Below are positions 6,378-8,901 of a stretch of 8,901 nt of DNA, piece after piece. Within the stretch, counting starts at the first letter, position 1. The number at the start of each line of letters is the position of its first letter. Made by a program: the position numbers and the translations under genes. The DNA is from a bacterium UBP12_UBA5184. GTDB taxonomy: Bacteria > Vulcanimicrobiota > Vulcanimicrobiia > Vulcanimicrobiales > Vulcanimicrobiaceae. The stretch is from positions 3,860 to 12,760 of the forward strand of contig DHWK01000114.1 of assembly GCA_002413145.1 (NCBI GenBank), given 5' to 3'. Under the pieces are notes generated by a model. That model was not told where the DNA came from. It saw nothing but the letters and a program-made list of their open reading frames with translations, and ran no database searches.

Positions 6378-8901
6378 TCAGCGAACGGGACCTTGATAGA
6401 CCTCGACGAGATGCTCGGGGTGGAGGTACTTGCGCGCGACCTCACGCACGCGTTCGGGCGTGACGTCCCGGTAGCGATCTGCGAGATGGACGTAGTACTC
6501 ACTCGGCAGATCGTTCACGCCGAGGGCCAGCACGTCGTTGGCGATATCGGAGTACGAGCTTTCCTGAACGACGCTGCGCGTGATCAAGACGCGCTTCGCG
6601 CCCTCGACCTCGCCCGCATCGACCAGTTCCGTTTGAAGCCGCCGGATCTGCGCGCGTAACACGCCCAGCGCCGCCTGCAGATTCGCGGGCGACGTACCGA
6701 ATTCGAAGCTGATCGTCCCCCGATCCGGACCGGCGTTGATCGAACTCTCCACGTCGTACACGAGCCCGCGCTTCATGCGCATCTCCTCCATCAACCACGA
6801 GTTGCTGGAATGACCGAGCAGCACGTTGGCGACGGAGAGCGCGTAATAATCCGGGTTGCTGCGAGCGATGCCGGGCTGGCCGAGCCGTACGACAACCGCG
6901 TCGCCGGCGCCGGGGATTGTTTTCGAGGCAGCCGGCGGATCGGGGATCGGCGGCAGTGCGGCGGGCGGCGCCGCGCCCTCCCCTCTCCACGCGCCGAAGT
7001 CGCGCTCGAGGACGGCCCGCACCCGCGCCGGGTCGACGTCGCCGACGATCGCCAGCGTGGTGAATTCCGGCCGGACGTAGCGTCGCGCGTAAGCGACGAG
7101 ATCCTCGCGCCCCAGACGGCCGATCGATTGCGGCGTCGGCTCCCGCAGTTCGGGATCGCCCTTCGGCAACAGTAATTCGCGGTAGGCTTTCTCGAAACGG
7201 TATTCGGGCAGACTGTTCATGCGCGCCGCGGATTCGGATTCCTGACGCAACACGAGCGAGACGTAGTTCTGGGGAAACGCCGGCGCCGTCAACTCGTCGG
7301 CCAGAAGGCCGCTTACGCGCTCGAAATCTTTCGAGAAACAGCGCGCCCTAAAACGCTCGCCGACGACCAGCTCCGCTCCCAGCGCGCCCAGCGTCTTCTG
7401 CGTCTCGCTAAAGTCGGCTTTCTTTCCGCCGTATCCCAACAGCGAGAACACGGTGCTGCCCAGGCCTTCTTTCCCCGGCGGATCGAAGGCCGGCGAGGTG
7501 CGTTCCTCGCCACGAATCTCGACGGTCGAATTCTCGTGCGCCGGCTGCACCAGGACGGTCATGCCGCCGACTTTGAAGGTCGTCGGCGAGATGCGGCTGG
7601 GTTGGGTGAAGATGCGTTTGCGCAGCTCGGCGCGGATGTAGTCGGGCTGGACGCGCTCGCCCGATGCGACGCGGGTGCCGAAATCGTCGGAGACGCCGGC
7701 GCCCAGTGAGGGCGGTGCGTTGTCGCCGGCGCCTGCGACGCGCGGCCGCAAATCGCCGACGACCGTCGCGTGCGTGAAGTACTTGAGCGCCGCGGCGCGC
7801 ACCGCAACGGGCGTCACCGCGGCGGTGTGCGCCGTATCGTCGGCGAGCGTCAGAGCTTGGCTCCCGTACAAGTCGCCGATCTCTTCGCTGAATTCGTCGA
7901 CCGAATCGCGCGCGTACGAGTTTTCCGCGACCAGACGGTTCCGGACGCGCGAGACGAGGGTCTCGGGGAAGCCGCTCTCGATCTCGGCGGCCAGCGTCTT
8001 CCCGAAGACAGCGCGCACCTCGGCGGCCGAGTGTCCCGGCGCGACGGCATACAGCACGTGAACCACCCCCAGCCGTTGCCGAAAGTCGGGGACGATCGAA
8101 CCGTATAGCGCGTACCCCGCCTGGACTTCGTTGCGGTAGAACGGTGAGAGTTCGTCGCCAATGACGTAGGCCAGATTCTGAACGTCGTAGGTAATCGTGC
8201 CCTCGCCGATCCCCGGAACTGCGAAGGCCATGTCGACGATCTCAAACGGGTATTCGGCCGTCTCGTTGACCTGCAGCGGGGTCGCGGGTGCGGGCAAACG
8301 GATCTGAGCGTGGGCCGGGACGTCGCGCCGCGAAAGCGGTGCGAAGATGCGTTCTGCCAGGGCAAAAACGTCGGCAGCGCGCACGTCGCCGACGACGACG
8401 AAGGTTGCGTTGTTGGGGGCGTACCAGCGCCGATAATAGGCGCGCAGGTCGTCGACGGTCGCATGCACGACGTCGTCGCGACGACCGAGCGGCGTCCAGG
8501 CGTAGGCGTTTTCCCCCGCGAGCGCTCCGCGGACGTCGCCAAAAAACTTTCCCAGCGGGTTCGTGGTCGCGTTGTCGAGCTCGTTGAGGACGGCGTTCCG
8601 TTCCTGGTTCCAGGCGTCGGGACTCAAGCTCAGATTCTCCATCCGATCGGCTTCCAGCCGCATGACCGCCTCGAGCGAGTCGGAGGGTACGACGAAGTAA
8701 AACCGGGTGTAGTCCTCGGTGGTGGTCGCGTTGAATTTTCCGCCCGCGTGCGCGACAAAATTTTCAAGCCCAGCGTACGAGAGGCTCGGCGTCCCCCGAA
8801 ACATCATGTGCTCGAGGGCGTGTGCCAAGCCCGTCTTCCCCGGCGTCTCGTCGGCCGAACCGAACCGGTACCACATCCCGCTCTCGACGACCGGCGCGAG
8901 C
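6378..8901 (-). CDS. M16-family zinc peptidase, two-domain fused form, N-terminus outside the window
   Basis: An insulinase/pitrilysin-like peptidase with two M16 repeats in one chain. The frame runs through the right edge of the window, so the ATG at 8876 is internal (the preceding residues LAPVVESG continue the family's first strand). Numbered from that Met, the first repeat holds the inverted zinc motif HALEH (19-23) and the third ligand Glu99, exactly 76 residues after the second His, as usual. The second repeat (from about 415) has no HxxEH: the equivalent segment reads GLGSTVFSLLGYG. That repeat is therefore the non-catalytic half, and it carries the conserved Arg-Tyr substrate-binding motif RGLVYDV (703-709). 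The visible 840 residues suggest a total near 870-950, typical of fused M16 proteins. A signal peptide, if any, lies outside. Such enzymes degrade peptides, usually outside the cytoplasm. The gene converges on the M48 protease gene. The family is secure; the substrate is unknown. Confidence 0.95.
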   Translation of the reverse strand, partial: LAPVVESGMWYRFGSADETPGKTGLAHALEHMMFRGTPSLSYAGLENFVAHAGGKFNATTTEDYTRFYFVVPSDSLEAVMRLEADRMENLSLSPDAWNQERNAVLNELDNATTNPLGKFFGDVRGALAGENAYAWTPLGRRDDVVHATVDDLRAYYRRWYAPNNATFVVVGDVRAADVFALAERIFAPLSRRDVPAHAQIRLPAPATPLQVNETAEYPFEIVDMAFAVPGIGEGTITYDVQNLAYVIGDELSPFYRNEVQAGYALYGSIVPDFRQRLGVVHVLYAVAPGHSAAEVRAVFGKTLAAEIESGFPETLVSRVRNRLVAENSYARDSVDEFSEEIGDLYGSQALTLADDTAHTAAVTPVAVRAAALKYFTHATVVGDLRPRVAGAGDNAPPSLGAGVSDDFGTRVASGERVQPDYIRAELRKRIFTQPSRISPTTFKVGGMTVLVQPAHENSTVEIRGEERTSPAFDPPGKEGLGSTVFSLLGYGGKKADFSETQKTLGALGAELVVGERFRARCFSKDFERVSGLLADELTAPAFPQNYVSLVLRQESESAARMNSLPEYRFEKAYRELLLPKGDPELREPTPQSIGRLGREDLVAYARRYVRPEFTTLAIVGDVDPARVRAVLERDFGAWRGEGAAPPAALPPIPDPPAASKTIPGAGDAVVVRLGQPGIARSNPDYYALSVANVLLGHSSNSWLMEEMRMKRGLVYDVESSINAGPDRGTISFEFGTSPANLQAALGVLRAQIRRLQTELVDAGEVEGAKRVLITRSVVQESSYSDIANDVLALGVNDLPSEYYVHLADRYRDVTPERVREVARKYLHPEHLVEVYQGPVR

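Noticed and set aside
7850..8542. 230-codon minus-strand open frame within the M16 peptidase gene
   Set aside because: It is an out-of-frame Arg/Ser/Pro-rich shadow of the conserved M16 coding sequence.

Overview
This is a GC-rich (roughly 60-65 %) bacterial chromosomal window. It carries housekeeping membrane and protease genes on both sides of a small accessory patch. The lineage cannot be fixed from the sequence. The GC content, a K+-independent proton-pumping pyrophosphatase, a Uma2 nuclease, and secreted M48 and M16 metallopeptidases fit an environmental high-GC bacterium such as Chloroflexota, Actinomycetota or Ca. Eremiobacterota-like groups. That is inference only.

Left flank (1-1422, +): the C-terminal part of a membrane H+-translocating pyrophosphatase (HppA), cut by the window edge. 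The Lys/Thr pair of the K+-independent class is visible.

Accessory patch (about 1423-4797): first comes the decayed C-terminal end of a tyrosine recombinase (1531-1782, +), with two compensating 2-nt frame shifts. Next is an AT-richer gene on the minus strand (1830-3608) for an OLD-family ATPase/TOPRIM nuclease with a TTG start. Upstream of it on the same strand is a gene (3665-4588) for a protein with a HARE-like winged helix and a helical, charged tail. Divergent from these is a Uma2-type PD-(D/E)XK nuclease (4798-5391, +). A recombinase remnant, a low-GC ATPase-nuclease and an unfamiliar partner suggest a defence-type cargo in an old integration site. The HARE-like/OLD pair is the best candidate for something undescribed.

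Right flank (5499-8901): a secreted M48 zinc metalloprotease (+) and a fused two-domain M16 zinc peptidase (-, N-terminus beyond the window). They converge tail to tail with 9 bp between their stop codons. Both probably act in the cell envelope or outside the cell.

No tRNA, rRNA, CRISPR array, complete insertion sequence or convincing rho-independent terminator was seen.
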